A stretch of DNA of 64,000 nucleotides from Pelomonas baiyunensis (GCF_043555935.1 NZ_JBIGIB010000006.1:310001-374000); one strand, 5' to 3'. Counted from the stretch's first letter, positions 1 through 8,522 are shown. A program made the numbers and translations. Notes: a model not told the origin generated them from the sequence alone.

Positions 1-1288
1 CGACGCCGGCCTGCACGCCGTCGTCCATCGCCAGATCGAACTCGATCTCGAAGGCCGGGTCGCCCTGGATGAAGCCAAGGGGCGGGCTGTCACCCGGGCC
101 CGTGCGGCCGGTGGCGCGCAGGTGCAGTTGCCCGTCGGCCACGCGGGCACGCGGCGCCTGACCGCTGCCGCTGAGGAACTGCCAGTGGGCTCGCAACGTG
201 GGGCCGGCGAAGTCGTCGGACAGCGCCAGCCCATGCGGCACGGCGCTGCCGCCCGTGGGCTTGGGCAGGGGCTCGCCGTCGTCTGCGTCCACATGAAACC
301 AGCCGTCGGCGCTGAAGCGCGCCGGTGCCAGCAGCATCTGCCGGCCCAGGGTGTGGAAGCCGTTTTCGTAGCCGTGGTACAGCATCCACCAGTCGCCCGC
401 CGGGCCTTGCACCAGGCTGCCGTGCCCGCGGGACCACCAGCGCTCGCGCGGCGAGCGGGTGCGCATCAGCGGGTTGTGTGGGGCCTGCTCCCAGGGGCCG
501 TCCAGGCTGCGGCTGCGGGCCGCAATGACCATGTGGCCGGTGGGCGGGCCGGCTGTGCCGCCCACCGCCAGCAGCATGTGCCACCAGCCGCCGTGGCGCA
601 GCATCTTTGGGCCCTCGGGCGAGAAGCTCTCCACGTCCCAGTCATCGGGGTAGCGCCAGGCGTCGTACACATGCTCGACGGGGCCGACCGTGCGCAGGCC
701 GTCCGCGCTCAGGCGCACCCGGTCGCCGCCCGACAGGTACAGCCAGCGCTGGCCGTCCTCGCCCACCACGTGCGTGGGGTCGATGTGCCGAGGCAGGCCC
801 AGCGATTGGGGCGGTGACCAGGGGCCGTCGATGCGGTCGGCCCAGGTCACCAGGATGTCGTTCGGGCTCGCCTTGACGGGCAGGTAGAGGTAGTAGCGCC
901 CCCGGTGGCGGCACAGGTCCGGCGCCCACACGCTGCCCACGGCTTCGTGCAGCGCATGGACCCGGGGTTGCCAGTGGATGAGGTCGCGCGAGTGCCAGAT
1001 CAGCAGGCCGGGCACGGCGTCGAAGCTGGAGTGGGTGAGGTAGTAGTCGCCCCCGTCCTTCAGCACGCTGGGGTCGGGCCGGTCGCCGGCCAGCACGGGG
1101 TTGAGGTAGCGGCCGTCGCCCAGATCGGCCTGGCGTTGGTGCTCGATGCCGCGCGGCCAGGGGCGGCAAGGCGGCAGGTAGGGCTGGCCCGGCGCGTCGC
1201 TGCAGTCGGCCGCAGCCCATGCGGAGGGTGCGGCGAGCAGGGCCCACCGGGTGAACCTGGCCAGCAGCCGGCGCCGGCCCACGCTCAT
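1..1288 (-). CDS. Glycoside hydrolase family 43 protein (C-terminus beyond window edge)
   Basis: Probably an exported beta-xylosidase or alpha-L-arabinofuranosidase/arabinanase acting on side chains of plant cell-wall polysaccharide. My translation from the ATG at 1288 stays open to base 1. It starts with a basic, hydrophobic signal peptide ending near AAPSAWAAA. GH43 landmarks follow: RPDPSVL with the catalytic-base aspartate, GSVWAPDL, a SPEGPKM segment with the probable acid glutamate, and RGHGSLV. Beyond about residue 340 the sequence (LSDDFAGPTLRAHWQF) looks like the concanavalin-A-like beta-sandwich found after the propeller in GH43 xylosidases. The start overlaps the pectate lyase stop by 4 bp (ATGA), so the two are probably translationally coupled. 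Exact substrate cannot be assigned from sequence. Confidence 0.85.
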   Translation of the reverse strand, partial: MSVGRRRLLARFTRWALLAAPSAWAAADCSDAPGQPYLPPCRPWPRGIEHQRQADLGDGRYLNPVLAGDRPDPSVLKDGGDYYLTHSSFDAVPGLLIWHSRDLIHWQPRVHALHEAVGSVWAPDLCRHRGRYYLYLPVKASPNDILVTWADRIDGPWSPPQSLGLPRHIDPTHVVGEDGQRWLYLSGGDRVRLSADGLRTVGPVEHVYDAWRYPDDWDVESFSPEGPKMLRHGGWWHMLLAVGGTAGPPTGHMVIAARSRSLDGPWEQAPHNPLMRTRSPRERWWSRGHGSLVQGPAGDWWMLYHGYENGFHTLGRQMLLAPARFSADGWFHVDADDGEPLPKPTGGSAVPHGLALSDDFAGPTLRAHWQFLSGSGQAPRARVADGQLHLRATGRTGPGDSPPLGFIQGDPAFEIEFDLAMDDGVQAGV

Positions 1289-2628
1289 CGCGAAACCTGG
1301 GTGAACAGCGACGCCCAGCCGGCCTTGGGCGACATGTCGGCCAGGTTCCAGTCGGCCTCCACGAAGCGGCGCCGTGTGGGGGCTCGGCGGGGCAGCCCGT
1401 CGGGGTTGTTCTGGGTTTCGTCGTCGATCAGCTGGCCGCGGTCTTCGGCAATGTCGGACAGCTGTTTGAAGTCCAACGGGTCGCGGGCCCAGGGCCGTGC
1501 GCCCACCCAGGTGGGCAACACCCGCTCCAGCTCGCGCGGGGCCAGCCAGGTCAAGCCGGCCGGCAGGTAGGGCTCGCGGGCCGGAATGATCTGCGCCGGG
1601 CTGGCGGTGTACCGGCCGGTCAGGGGCAAGGGCTGGCCTTGGCGGTCCAGCGCGAGGTTGTCTTGCTCGAACAGCTGCACATCGCCCACGCCGCCCAGCG
1701 TGAACAAAGGCAGGCCGCGTTCAGTGCCGGGGCCGGCGCGGTAGACGTTGCCGGCCAGCGTGATGCGGCCGGTTTGGTGGGGGCGGCCCACCCACTCATG
1801 CGCCACCAGGTTGTAGTGCACCGCCCGGGCGCCAGGGTTGTAGATGAGGTTGTTGACCATCGCACCCCACACGCCGCCCTTGAACAGTGCGTTGCGCTCG
1901 CGGTTGGACGCGTAAACGTTGCCCAGCAGCAGGATCTGCGTCACGTTGTCGTGAATGAGGCTGCCCTTGCTGTGCTCGCCCTTGAGGTGCACCGACTCGC
2001 CCAGGCCCTCGTAGATGAGGTTGTGGCTGTAGGTGATGGCGTGCGAGGTGTGGGCGCGCCAGTCGTCGGGCGTGGCACCTTCGAAGCGGCGGCCGCTGGC
2101 GGAGAGGTTTTCGTCGGTGGCCCAGGAGAAGGTGCAGTGGTCCACGATCACGCGCGCCGCGCCATCGCCGGTGGACAGGCCGTCTTGGTCGTGGCCGCTG
2201 CGCTTCGGGCGCCCGTAGGCGCCCGGCCGGATGCTCAGGTGCTGCAGGATCACGTCGGTCGTGAACACCTCCAGGCCGCCTTTGACGAGCGTGATGCCGG
2301 GGTCGGGCGCTGTCTGGCCGGCCACCGTGACATGGCCCTCGCGCAGCTTCCAGTTCTTGCCGCCGAGGTCGATCACGCCGCCCACCTCGAACACCACCAT
2401 GCGGGGGCCCGGGGTGTCCAGCGCGGCCTTGAGGCTGCCGGGGCCGTCGGCCGCCAGCGTGGTGACCCGCAGGATCGGGCCGCCCTGGCCACCGGTGGTT
2501 TGGGCCCAGCCGGCGTGCACGTAGGTGGCGGGGTGCAGCGCCGCGGTGTCAGCCGGCGCTGCCGCGGCGGGCTGCAGCGGCTGGCCCAGCGCCACGGTGG
2601 CCAGGCCGGTGAGCAGCAGGCGGCACAT
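1285..2628 (-). CDS. Secreted pectate lyase, polysaccharide lyase family 1
   Basis: Would cleave polygalacturonate (pectate) by beta-elimination outside the cytoplasm. The 447-residue product opens with a signal peptide of about 23 residues. It then shows the PL1 parallel beta-helix pattern: an early GWAQTTGGQGG segment, VVFEVGGVIDLGG, VTVAGQTAPDPGITL, and an asparagine/valine ladder of short beta-strands. VIVDHCTFSWATDE is the conserved VWIDH-like metal-binding region. The gene sits between the 2-keto-3-deoxygluconate kinase (3 bases between the kinase stop and this start) and the GH43 gene (4-bp overlap), which supports a pectin catabolic role. It could alternatively be a lyase for a related uronic-acid polymer. 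Confidence 0.85.
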   Translation of the reverse strand: MCRLLLTGLATVALGQPLQPAAAAPADTAALHPATYVHAGWAQTTGGQGGPILRVTTLAADGPGSLKAALDTPGPRMVVFEVGGVIDLGGKNWKLREGHVTVAGQTAPDPGITLVKGGLEVFTTDVILQHLSIRPGAYGRPKRSGHDQDGLSTGDGAARVIVDHCTFSWATDENLSASGRRFEGATPDDWRAHTSHAITYSHNLIYEGLGESVHLKGEHSKGSLIHDNVTQILLLGNVYASNRERNALFKGGVWGAMVNNLIYNPGARAVHYNLVAHEWVGRPHQTGRITLAGNVYRAGPGTERGLPLFTLGGVGDVQLFEQDNLALDRQGQPLPLTGRYTASPAQIIPAREPYLPAGLTWLAPRELERVLPTWVGARPWARDPLDFKQLSDIAEDRGQLIDDETQNNPDGLPRRAPTRRRFVEADWNLADMSPKAGWASLFTQVSR

Positions 2629-2631
2629 GGC

Positions 2632-3579
2632 TCAGCCCAGCAGGTCGGCCATGGCGTCGCGGGGGATGAGCGCCCCGGGATGCTGGATCACGCGGGCGGC
2701 CACGCGGTTGCCGAAGGCGGCGGCGTCGGCGCAGGTGCCGCCCCGCAGGCGCTGGCTGAGGTAGCCGGCCGCGAACGAGTCGCCAGCGGCGGTGGTGTCC
2801 ACCACCTGAGGCACGGGCTCGGTGGGCACGGCGTGCCACACGCCGTCGCCATGGCGTCCACCCACCAGCGTGGGCAGGGCACCCCGTTTGATGGCGATCT
2901 CGTTCACCTGCAAGGCCTGCGCCGCGCTGACGGCCGCGTCTAGGTCGGGCAGGCCGTGAAGCGCCTGGTGGTCGTCCGCCGTGATCAGGGCCACGCTGGC
3001 CGCACTGAACGCGCGGCCGTACCAATAGCGCGCGTCGGCCACCGTCTCCCACAGCCGGGGCCGGTAGTTGTTGTCGAACGCCACCACCTTGCCGGCCGCG
3101 CGCATGCGGGCCATCAGCGCCAGCACCCGCTCTCGGCCCGCTGACGGCAGGATGGCCAGGCTGATGCCCGACAGGTACAGCGCGTCCAGCGCGTCGGCTT
3201 GCTCTTCCAGCGCGGTGGTGGCCGTGTCGAAGTAGGCCCGGGCCGCCGCCTGGCCGCGCCAGTAATGAAAGCGCCGCTCGCCACCCGCGTCCAGCTCGAT
3301 CAGGTACAGCCCCGGCAGGCGCCCGGGCAGGCGCTGCACCAGACCGGTTCGCACGCCTTCGGACTCCCAGCGCTGCAGCAGCCCGCTGCTGAGGGCGTCA
3401 TCCCCGAGCGCGGTGGCGTAGTGCACACGCAGGTCCGCCCCGCCGCAGCGGCTGAGGTAGACGGCCGTGTTCAAGGTGTCGCCGCCGAAGCTCTGGCGCA
3501 GGGCGCCGAAGGCAGGGCCTTGCAGCTCCAGCATGCATTCGCCCAGCGCAGCGATGGACACGGGCCGGGAGCCGGCCAT
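2632..3579 (-). CDS. kdgK: 2-keto-3-deoxygluconate kinase (PfkB family)
   Basis: Cytoplasmic sugar kinase that would phosphorylate 2-keto-3-deoxygluconate, the end product of pectin and galacturonate breakdown, to feed the Entner-Doudoroff aldolase. The protein has the PfkB/ribokinase fold: an N-terminal ALGECMLEL sugar-binding strand, a GGDTLNTAVYLSR motif, and the C-terminal DTTAAGDSFAAGY signature starting near residue 261, with the catalytic base Asp267. The ATG at 3579 gives 315 residues and begins at the conserved domain. A TTG at 3612 would add 11 unlikely residues and would lie inside the predicted operator. First gene of the leftward pectin operon. Substrate is inferred from family plus the adjacent pectate lyase; another PfkB substrate is possible. 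Confidence 0.8.
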   Translation of the reverse strand: MAGSRPVSIAALGECMLELQGPAFGALRQSFGGDTLNTAVYLSRCGGADLRVHYATALGDDALSSGLLQRWESEGVRTGLVQRLPGRLPGLYLIELDAGGERRFHYWRGQAAARAYFDTATTALEEQADALDALYLSGISLAILPSAGRERVLALMARMRAAGKVVAFDNNYRPRLWETVADARYWYGRAFSAASVALITADDHQALHGLPDLDAAVSAAQALQVNEIAIKRGALPTLVGGRHGDGVWHAVPTEPVPQVVDTTAAGDSFAAGYLSQRLRGGTCADAAAFGNRVAARVIQHPGALIPRDAMADLLG

Positions 3580-3600
3580 GGAAGATGAAGTCACGCTCAA

Positions 3601-3645
3601 AAAATGAAACAACGGTTCAATAAAGATAGCTCAGCCGGTTCAATT
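3601..3645. promoter_or_regulatory. KdgR-like operator and repeated CGGTTCAAT boxes
   Basis: Upstream of kdgK, bases 3605-3618 read TGAAACAACGGTTCA, an imperfect palindrome with TGAAAC and GGTTCA arms. This resembles the TGAAAC/GTTTCA operator of the IclR-family repressor KdgR that controls pectin genes in enterobacteria. The right arm belongs to a 9-bp sequence CGGTTCAAT that recurs as a direct repeat at 3613-3621 and 3636-3644, 23 bp (about two helical turns) apart. A repressor site here would control the whole kdgK-pel-GH43 operon. No kdgR gene is visible in the window. Assignment is by motif resemblance only. Confidence 0.45.
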
Positions 3646-3728
3646 TCGGGTGCATGGTTTACCCCGTCCGGCCGTGAAGGGGTGGGCGCCCGCAGAATGC
3701 CGGCGACGCCGTTCCGCCCCTTTGTGTC

Positions 3729-4814
3729 ATGCGCCATGTGATCAACGCCTTGGGCGTGCTCGACAACCCCAACCTCCAAATTCAGCCCAGCGCTGGCGAC
3801 CGCCAGGCCATGGCCTACAGCAGCACCGGGCAGAACGTGGACGCCCGCTCGCTGGCCGATGCCCGCGCTTCCGGGCTGACGGCGGTGAACCTCACGCTGG
3901 GCCATGTGGCCGGCTCGGCCGAACCGTTCGAGGCCACGGTGGCCGACATCGCCGGCTGGAACGACTGCCTGCGCCGCCACCCCGAGGCGTTGCGCCCGGT
4001 GTTGAGCGCGCCGGACCTGGACGCCGCGTGCGCGGCCGGGCAGGTGGGCGTGATCTACGGCTTTCAGAACACCGAGATGCTGGGCGCCGACCTGGGCCGC
4101 ATTGGCGTGTTCGCGGGGCTGGGCGTGCGGGTGATCCAGCTCACCTACAACGGCCGCAACGCCGTGGGCTGCGGTGCCACGGTGGCGCAGGACACCGGGC
4201 TCACGCCCTTCGGTGCCGAGGTGGTGCAGCAGTTGCAGGCGCACGGCGTGCTGGTGGACCTGAGCCACAGCAGCGAGCGCACCGGGCTGGACGCCCTGGC
4301 CCTGGCGCAGCGGCCGCTGGCCATCACCCACACCGGCTGCCGGGCGCTGGCCGACCACCCCCGCAACAAGAGTGACGCCACGCTGCGCCGGCTGGCCGAG
4401 CGCGGCGGCGTGGTGGGCATCTACGCCATGCCCTACCTGCGCGAGGCGGGCCAGCCGCTGGCGGCGGATTGGATCGCCCACATCGAGCATGCCTGGCAGG
4501 TGTGCGGCGAAGACCACGTGGGCCTGGGCACCGACGGCGGCACTACGGCCATCGACGACATGGCGGCCTACCGCGCCCAGCTGGCCGCCGAGACCGAGCT
4601 GCGCCGCGCCATGGGCATTGGCGCCCCGGGCGAGGGGCCGGATGTGTGCCTGTTCCTGCCCGACCTGTGCGGCCCCACGCAGTTCACGCGCTTGGCCGAG
4701 TTGCTGGCCTCGCGCGGGCATGGGGCGGCGCGCATCGACAAACTGCTGGGCGGCAACTTCCGCCGCGTGATGGGCGAGGCCTGGGGGCCGGTGAGGGGTG
4801 AGCGCGGGCACTGA
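3729..4814 (+). CDS. Membrane dipeptidase family protein (peptidase M19)
   Basis: Cytoplasmic by sequence (no signal peptide), a TIM-barrel metallohydrolase of the renal-dipeptidase family, 361 residues. Recognisable M19 landmarks are GVIYGFQNTEML (glutamate metal ligand), VDLSHSS and ITHTGCRAL (histidine ligands), HPRNKSD, and GLGTDGGTT. The N-terminal H-x-D metal pair of canonical members (as in DGHND) is absent; the corresponding segment reads MRHVINALGVLDNPN. The site may therefore be mononuclear or altered, as in divergent bacterial M19 proteins of unknown substrate. It is transcribed away from kdgK across a 150-bp shared region. It may act on a D-amino-acid dipeptide or another amide; substrate not assignable. 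Confidence 0.8.
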   Translation: MRHVINALGVLDNPNLQIQPSAGDRQAMAYSSTGQNVDARSLADARASGLTAVNLTLGHVAGSAEPFEATVADIAGWNDCLRRHPEALRPVLSAPDLDAACAAGQVGVIYGFQNTEMLGADLGRIGVFAGLGVRVIQLTYNGRNAVGCGATVAQDTGLTPFGAEVVQQLQAHGVLVDLSHSSERTGLDALALAQRPLAITHTGCRALADHPRNKSDATLRRLAERGGVVGIYAMPYLREAGQPLAADWIAHIEHAWQVCGEDHVGLGTDGGTTAIDDMAAYRAQLAAETELRRAMGIGAPGEGPDVCLFLPDLCGPTQFTRLAELLASRGHGAARIDKLLGGNFRRVMGEAWGPVRGERGH

Positions 4815-4865
4815 CCCGCCCGCGTGTGTGTGCCGGTGCCGGGCGGGCTGAAGTCCGGTCCTCGC

Positions 4866-5471
4866 TCAGCGGCAGCTTTGCGTGGCCACCCAGTGGGCCA
4901 CCGCCGGCAGCAGCGCGTCAGTGGCTGCGGTGAGGGCCTGAACACCGCCGGCGGCGTCGGGCGTGGGGGCGGGGGCCTGCGTCTGCCAGTGCTGTTGCAC
5001 GGCTGGGCCGTCGGCGCCTTGCGGCCACAGCGTGGCTTGCAGGGCCACCACGCCCTGGCTCTGCGTGGGGCTGCTGAACTGCTGCTCGAAACGGTCCAGG
5101 TGCAGGGCCAGCAAGGGCAGCGGCCGCGCGGGGCAGGCCGGTTGCTGCAGCAACTGCTGGCGCAGCCGCTGCGTGAGCAGCGCGGCAGGTGGGGCCAGCC
5201 AACGGTTGTCGCGGTAGTGGTCCAGCCGGCTGGGCGCCGGGGTGTCGAGACGGTAGGCCATGCCCTCGCTGGACAGCCACGGCGGCGCGGTCACACCCGC
5301 CAGCCGCCAGGCCAGGCTGCCGTCGGGGCGAGGCGTGGCGGCGGGGCCGGGGCCCAGGTCGTAGGCCCGTTGTGGCGGCGCGGTGGCGGGCAGGGCGCAG
5401 GCGCTGAGCACCAGGGCGGCGGCCAGCGCGGCGGCCGCGGCGGGGAGGCGGTGCAGGCGTGCGGGGGTCAT
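4866..5471 (-). CDS. ABC-type transport auxiliary lipoprotein (PqiC-like)
   Basis: 201-residue lipoprotein with an alanine-rich signal peptide and a lipobox LVLSAC (Cys25). The YDLGP motif after it and the alternating strands match the PqiC/DUF330 family of outer-membrane lipoproteins that accompany MCE-type lipid transporters. Last gene of the leftward mlaE-mlaF-mlaD-pqiC operon; its ATG overlaps the MlaD-like stop by 4 bp. It probably anchors the periplasmic MCE complex at the outer membrane. Family assignment is solid from context and architecture; the lipid carried is not known. Confidence 0.8.
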   Translation of the reverse strand: MTPARLHRLPAAAAALAAALVLSACALPATAPPQRAYDLGPGPAATPRPDGSLAWRLAGVTAPPWLSSEGMAYRLDTPAPSRLDHYRDNRWLAPPAALLTQRLRQQLLQQPACPARPLPLLALHLDRFEQQFSSPTQSQGVVALQATLWPQGADGPAVQQHWQTQAPAPTPDAAGGVQALTAATDALLPAVAHWVATQSCR

Positions 5472-6451
5472 CGAGGGGCTCCTGCCGTGCTGGCCGAGGT
5501 TGCGTTGGGCGCTGTGTAGCCCGGCTCGCCGGGGCCGGCCGGGCGCGGCGTGCGGCCCCACACCAGGCTTTGCGGTTGCGCGGTGAGTTCGCGTGCGGCC
5601 TGTTCCAGCGCGCGGCTGGCGGCGCTGAGGTCGGCCACCAGCGGCTGGGTGCGGGGTGGGCTGTCGCCCACCAGGGCCAGTTCGAGGTGGCGGCTGGTGG
5701 CCTGCACCTGGGCCGCGGCGGCGTCCAGGCGGTCCAGCACCGCGGTGCGGCTGCGCAGCGCCTGGGCCAGTTGCTCGCCCTCGGCCGCCATGGCTTCGAT
5801 GCGCCGCAGGGCGGCGTCGGCCCGTTGGGCGGCAGCGTCGGCGTCGCGCAGCAGCGTGGGCAGTTGCTGGGCGCTCGGGCGCAGCGTGGTCATGAGGCGG
5901 CTGGTGTCTTGCGCGGCGGCTTGCAGGCCGGACAGCGTGGCGCCGAACTGCGCGCGGTGCTCGTCGCTCAGCAGCGCGTTCAGCCGCGTGGCGGTTTCGG
6001 CAAAGGCGGCCACCAGCCCGGGGCCGGCCTGGGCCAGGTGGTCCAGCAGGCTGGGCCGCAGCGGCAAGCGCGTGCCGGCCGCGGCGCGCTGCAGCGGGGC
6101 ATCCGGCTGGGCTTCTTCCAGCGCCACAAAGCTCAGCCCCGTCACGCCTTGCAGGCCGAGTTGGGCATAGGTGGTGGGCGTGACCGGGGCGGCCACGTCC
6201 ACGGCAATGTCCACGAGGATTTGCCGCGGGTCCGCCGCGTCGAAGCCGATGCCGTCCACCCGGCCGACCTCCACCCCGCGCAGCTTGACCGGCGCCTTCA
6301 GGTTCAGCCCCGGCACGCCGGCGCGGGCCACCACGGTGTAGTGCACGCGCTCGGTGCGGTCGCCCTGGAACCAAGCCACGCTGGCCGCCAGGGCCAGGCC
6401 CAGCAGCAACAGGAACAGACCGGCGGCGAAGGCGTAGGCTTTGTTTTCCAT
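5468..6451 (-). CDS. MlaD/MCE-family lipid-transport substrate-binding protein
   Basis: 327-residue periplasmic protein tethered by one N-terminal membrane helix (about residues 8-28). An MCE domain follows directly (HYTVVARAGVPGLNLKAPVKLRGVEVG, split here as family landmarks only around LKAPVKLRGVEVGRV). A long alpha-helical C-terminal half, rich in alanine, arginine and glutamine, probably forms a coiled-coil tunnel or needle as in PqiB/YebT-type and Mce proteins. It would hexamerise and pass phospholipid between the inner and outer membranes together with the adjacent permease and ATPase. It lies 17 bp after the ATPase gene and overlaps the lipoprotein gene by 4 bp. Confidence 0.87.
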   Translation of the reverse strand: MENKAYAFAAGLFLLLLGLALAASVAWFQGDRTERVHYTVVARAGVPGLNLKAPVKLRGVEVGRVDGIGFDAADPRQILVDIAVDVAAPVTPTTYAQLGLQGVTGLSFVALEEAQPDAPLQRAAAGTRLPLRPSLLDHLAQAGPGLVAAFAETATRLNALLSDEHRAQFGATLSGLQAAAQDTSRLMTTLRPSAQQLPTLLRDADAAAQRADAALRRIEAMAAEGEQLAQALRSRTAVLDRLDAAAAQVQATSRHLELALVGDSPPRTQPLVADLSAASRALEQAARELTAQPQSLVWGRTPRPAGPGEPGYTAPNATSASTAGAPR

Positions 6452-6468
6452 GGAGGTTCAGGCAGGCG

Positions 6469-7317
6469 TCAAAGCGAGTGTTCCTCGCGCAGCACGGCGG
6501 GCACGCCGCCGTCGTCGGAGGTGTCGTCCAGGCTGAGGCGAAAGCGCCGCAGGTCGTCTTCCGCGCAGCGCTCCACATGGCCCAGAAAGAAGTTGCGCAC
6601 GAAGGGGTGCGGCAGCCGCGCCACCTCCGCCAGCGGCCCGCAGGCCAGGATGTGCTGGTCGGCCAGCACGGCCACGCGGTCCACCACGGCGAAGAGGGTG
6701 TCCACATCGTGCGTCACCATCACCACGGTCAGGCCCAGCTCCTGCCGCAGGCGGCGCAGCAGTTTCACGAACTGCTTGCTGCTGTCGGGGTCCAGCCCGG
6801 CGGTGGGTTCGTCCAGGAACAGCAGCGGCGGGTCCAGGATGAGCGCACGGGCCAGCGACACGCGCTTGACCATGCCGCCCGAGAGTTCCGCCGGGCGCTT
6901 GAGCGCATCTTCCGGCTGCAGCCCCACCTGTGCGAGCTTGAGCATCACCAGTGGCGTGATCAGGTCGCGCGGCACGCTGCCCAACTCGCGCAGCGGCAGG
7001 GCGATGTTGTCGAACACGCTGAGCGCCGAGAACAGCGCGCCGTTCTGGAACAGCACACCCCAGCGGTAGCGCACGCGCTCCAGGTCGCGCTGCGCGCAGC
7101 GGCCCAGCGGGTGGCCGAAGATCTTCACCGTGCCGGCCTGTGGCACCTCCAGCCCCAGCAGCAGGCGCAGCAGCGTGGTCTTGCCCGACCCCGAGCCGCC
7201 GATGAGCGCCAGCACCTCGCCCGGCATGACGGTGAGATGGAGGTGACGGTGCACCACGTGCCCGTGAAAGGCGGTGGTGACGTTGTCCACCTCGATGACG
7301 GGGGTGTCACCGCTCAC
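6469..7317 (-). CDS. ABC transporter ATP-binding protein (MlaF-like)
   Basis: 282-residue ATPase that would power the Mla-type lipid transporter. Walker A is GGSGSGKTT, the Q-loop region is GVLFQNGALF (the QxGALF form typical of MlaF), the signature is LSGGM and Walker B is LLFLDEPTAGLD with the following H-loop VMVTHD. The GTG at 7317 is chosen because it overlaps the permease stop (GTGA) and places the first conserved strand (VIEVDNVTT) at residue 6. Second gene of the operon. Direction of transport (import or export of phospholipid) cannot be told from sequence. Confidence 0.9.
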   Translation of the reverse strand: MSGDTPVIEVDNVTTAFHGHVVHRHLHLTVMPGEVLALIGGSGSGKTTLLRLLLGLEVPQAGTVKIFGHPLGRCAQRDLERVRYRWGVLFQNGALFSALSVFDNIALPLRELGSVPRDLITPLVMLKLAQVGLQPEDALKRPAELSGGMVKRVSLARALILDPPLLFLDEPTAGLDPDSSKQFVKLLRRLRQELGLTVVMVTHDVDTLFAVVDRVAVLADQHILACGPLAEVARLPHPFVRNFFLGHVERCAEDDLRRFRLSLDDTSDDGGVPAVLREEHSL

Positions 7318-8522
7318 AAGCCCACCTCCGAGAACAGCACTGCAAATACCGCGTCCACCACGATGACCAGGGTGATGGCCGTGACGACCGACTGCGTGAC
7401 GCTCTGGCCCAGGCTCTCGGTGTTGGGGCGCACCCGCAGCCCGAAATGGCAGGCCAGCAGCGCAATCAGCCCGCCGAACAGCATGGACTTGGCCCAGCCC
7501 AGCCACAGGTTGGCCGGTTGCACCACGGCGGGCAGGCGGTGGGCGAAGGTGGCCAGGTCCAGCCCCAACTGGCTGTGTGCCGCCGCCATGCCGCCCAGCA
7601 GCATCAGTGCGCTCGTCCACAGCGCCACCAGCGGCAGCGCCACCGCCAGCGCGGCCACCTTGGGCGCCACCAGCCGCACGGTGTGCGAGATGCCCATGAC
7701 CGACAGCGCATCCAGCTCCTGCGTGACCCGCATGACGCCGATTTGCGCCGTCATGGCCGAGCCCGAACGGCCAGCCACGATGATGGCCGCCAGCAGCGGC
7801 CCCAGCTCGCGCAGCACGGCCAGGCCCAGGATGTTGGTGATGAAGATGTCGGCCCCGTAGGCGCGCAGTTGGCGCGACATCAGGTACGACAAAGTCAGCC
7901 CCACCAGAAAGCCCACCAGCGCCGTGATGGGCAGCGCCTGCGCCCCGGCGCGAAACACGTTGGCCGAGATTTCCCGCCAGCCGATCAAGCCCGGTTGGCG
8001 CGCCATGCGCAGGCCGTCCAGCAGCAACTGCCCCAGCAGGGCGACCAGGTCGTGCGCGTGGCTCAGAAAGCCCCGCAACCGGTCGCCCGCCAGGGCCAAG
8101 CCCGGGCCCAGGCGGGGCCGGCGCTGGGGCAGGGCGCCGGGCTGCATGAACTGGGCGAACAGCGTCACGTGCTCGGGCAGCCAGAGCAGCCGGCGCGGCG
8201 GCTTGCGGCCCCAGCCCATCCACAGGGTGAGGGCGCCCGCGGTGTCCAGCCGGCCGACGGCGCGCAAGTCCCACAGGGTGTCGCTGGCTTGTGCGGTGGT
8301 GTCGGCCACCGCGGCTTGCAGCGCCCCGTACTGCTCGCGCAGCGACAGCACGGTCCAGTCCCCGAGCACGCGGCATTCGCGTGGCGCGCTGCGGTCCAGC
8401 AGGGGCGGGGTGTCGAGCGGCGGCGCAGCGGCGGCGTCGCCCGCCGCCGAGGCCCAGGGCGGCACAGGCGGGGGCAAAGTGGACGGCGGGGGCGACAGGG
8501 GCAGGGCGCCGGGTTCGCTCAT
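7314..8522 (-). CDS. MlaE-family ABC permease with N-terminal STAS-like domain
   Basis: 402-residue inner-membrane permease. The first 40 or so residues are proline-rich and low in complexity. A STAS-like segment follows (VLGDWTVLSLREQYGAL to LDTAGALTLWMG), then the MlaE permease domain with RELGPLLAAIIVAGRSGSAM and an EELDAL-like motif (TQELDALSVMG), and about five membrane helices. A STAS-permease fusion is a known variant in which the MlaB-like function is carried on the permease itself. First gene of the leftward four-gene operon; the ATG at 8522 is the first start before the conserved sequence. It is divergent from the discoidin-cytochrome gene across 211 bp. Confidence 0.88.
   Translation of the reverse strand: MSEPGALPLSPPPSTLPPPVPPWASAAGDAAAAPPLDTPPLLDRSAPRECRVLGDWTVLSLREQYGALQAAVADTTAQASDTLWDLRAVGRLDTAGALTLWMGWGRKPPRRLLWLPEHVTLFAQFMQPGALPQRRPRLGPGLALAGDRLRGFLSHAHDLVALLGQLLLDGLRMARQPGLIGWREISANVFRAGAQALPITALVGFLVGLTLSYLMSRQLRAYGADIFITNILGLAVLRELGPLLAAIIVAGRSGSAMTAQIGVMRVTQELDALSVMGISHTVRLVAPKVAALAVALPLVALWTSALMLLGGMAAAHSQLGLDLATFAHRLPAVVQPANLWLGWAKSMLFGGLIALLACHFGLRVRPNTESLGQSVTQSVVTAITLVIVVDAVFAVLFSEVGL

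Noticed and set aside
4866..6707. A single 613-residue protein ending in the PqiC-like lipoprotein
   Set aside because: The upstream part is an out-of-frame shadow of the MlaD-like gene; the lipoprotein begins at its own ATG with a signal peptide and lipobox.
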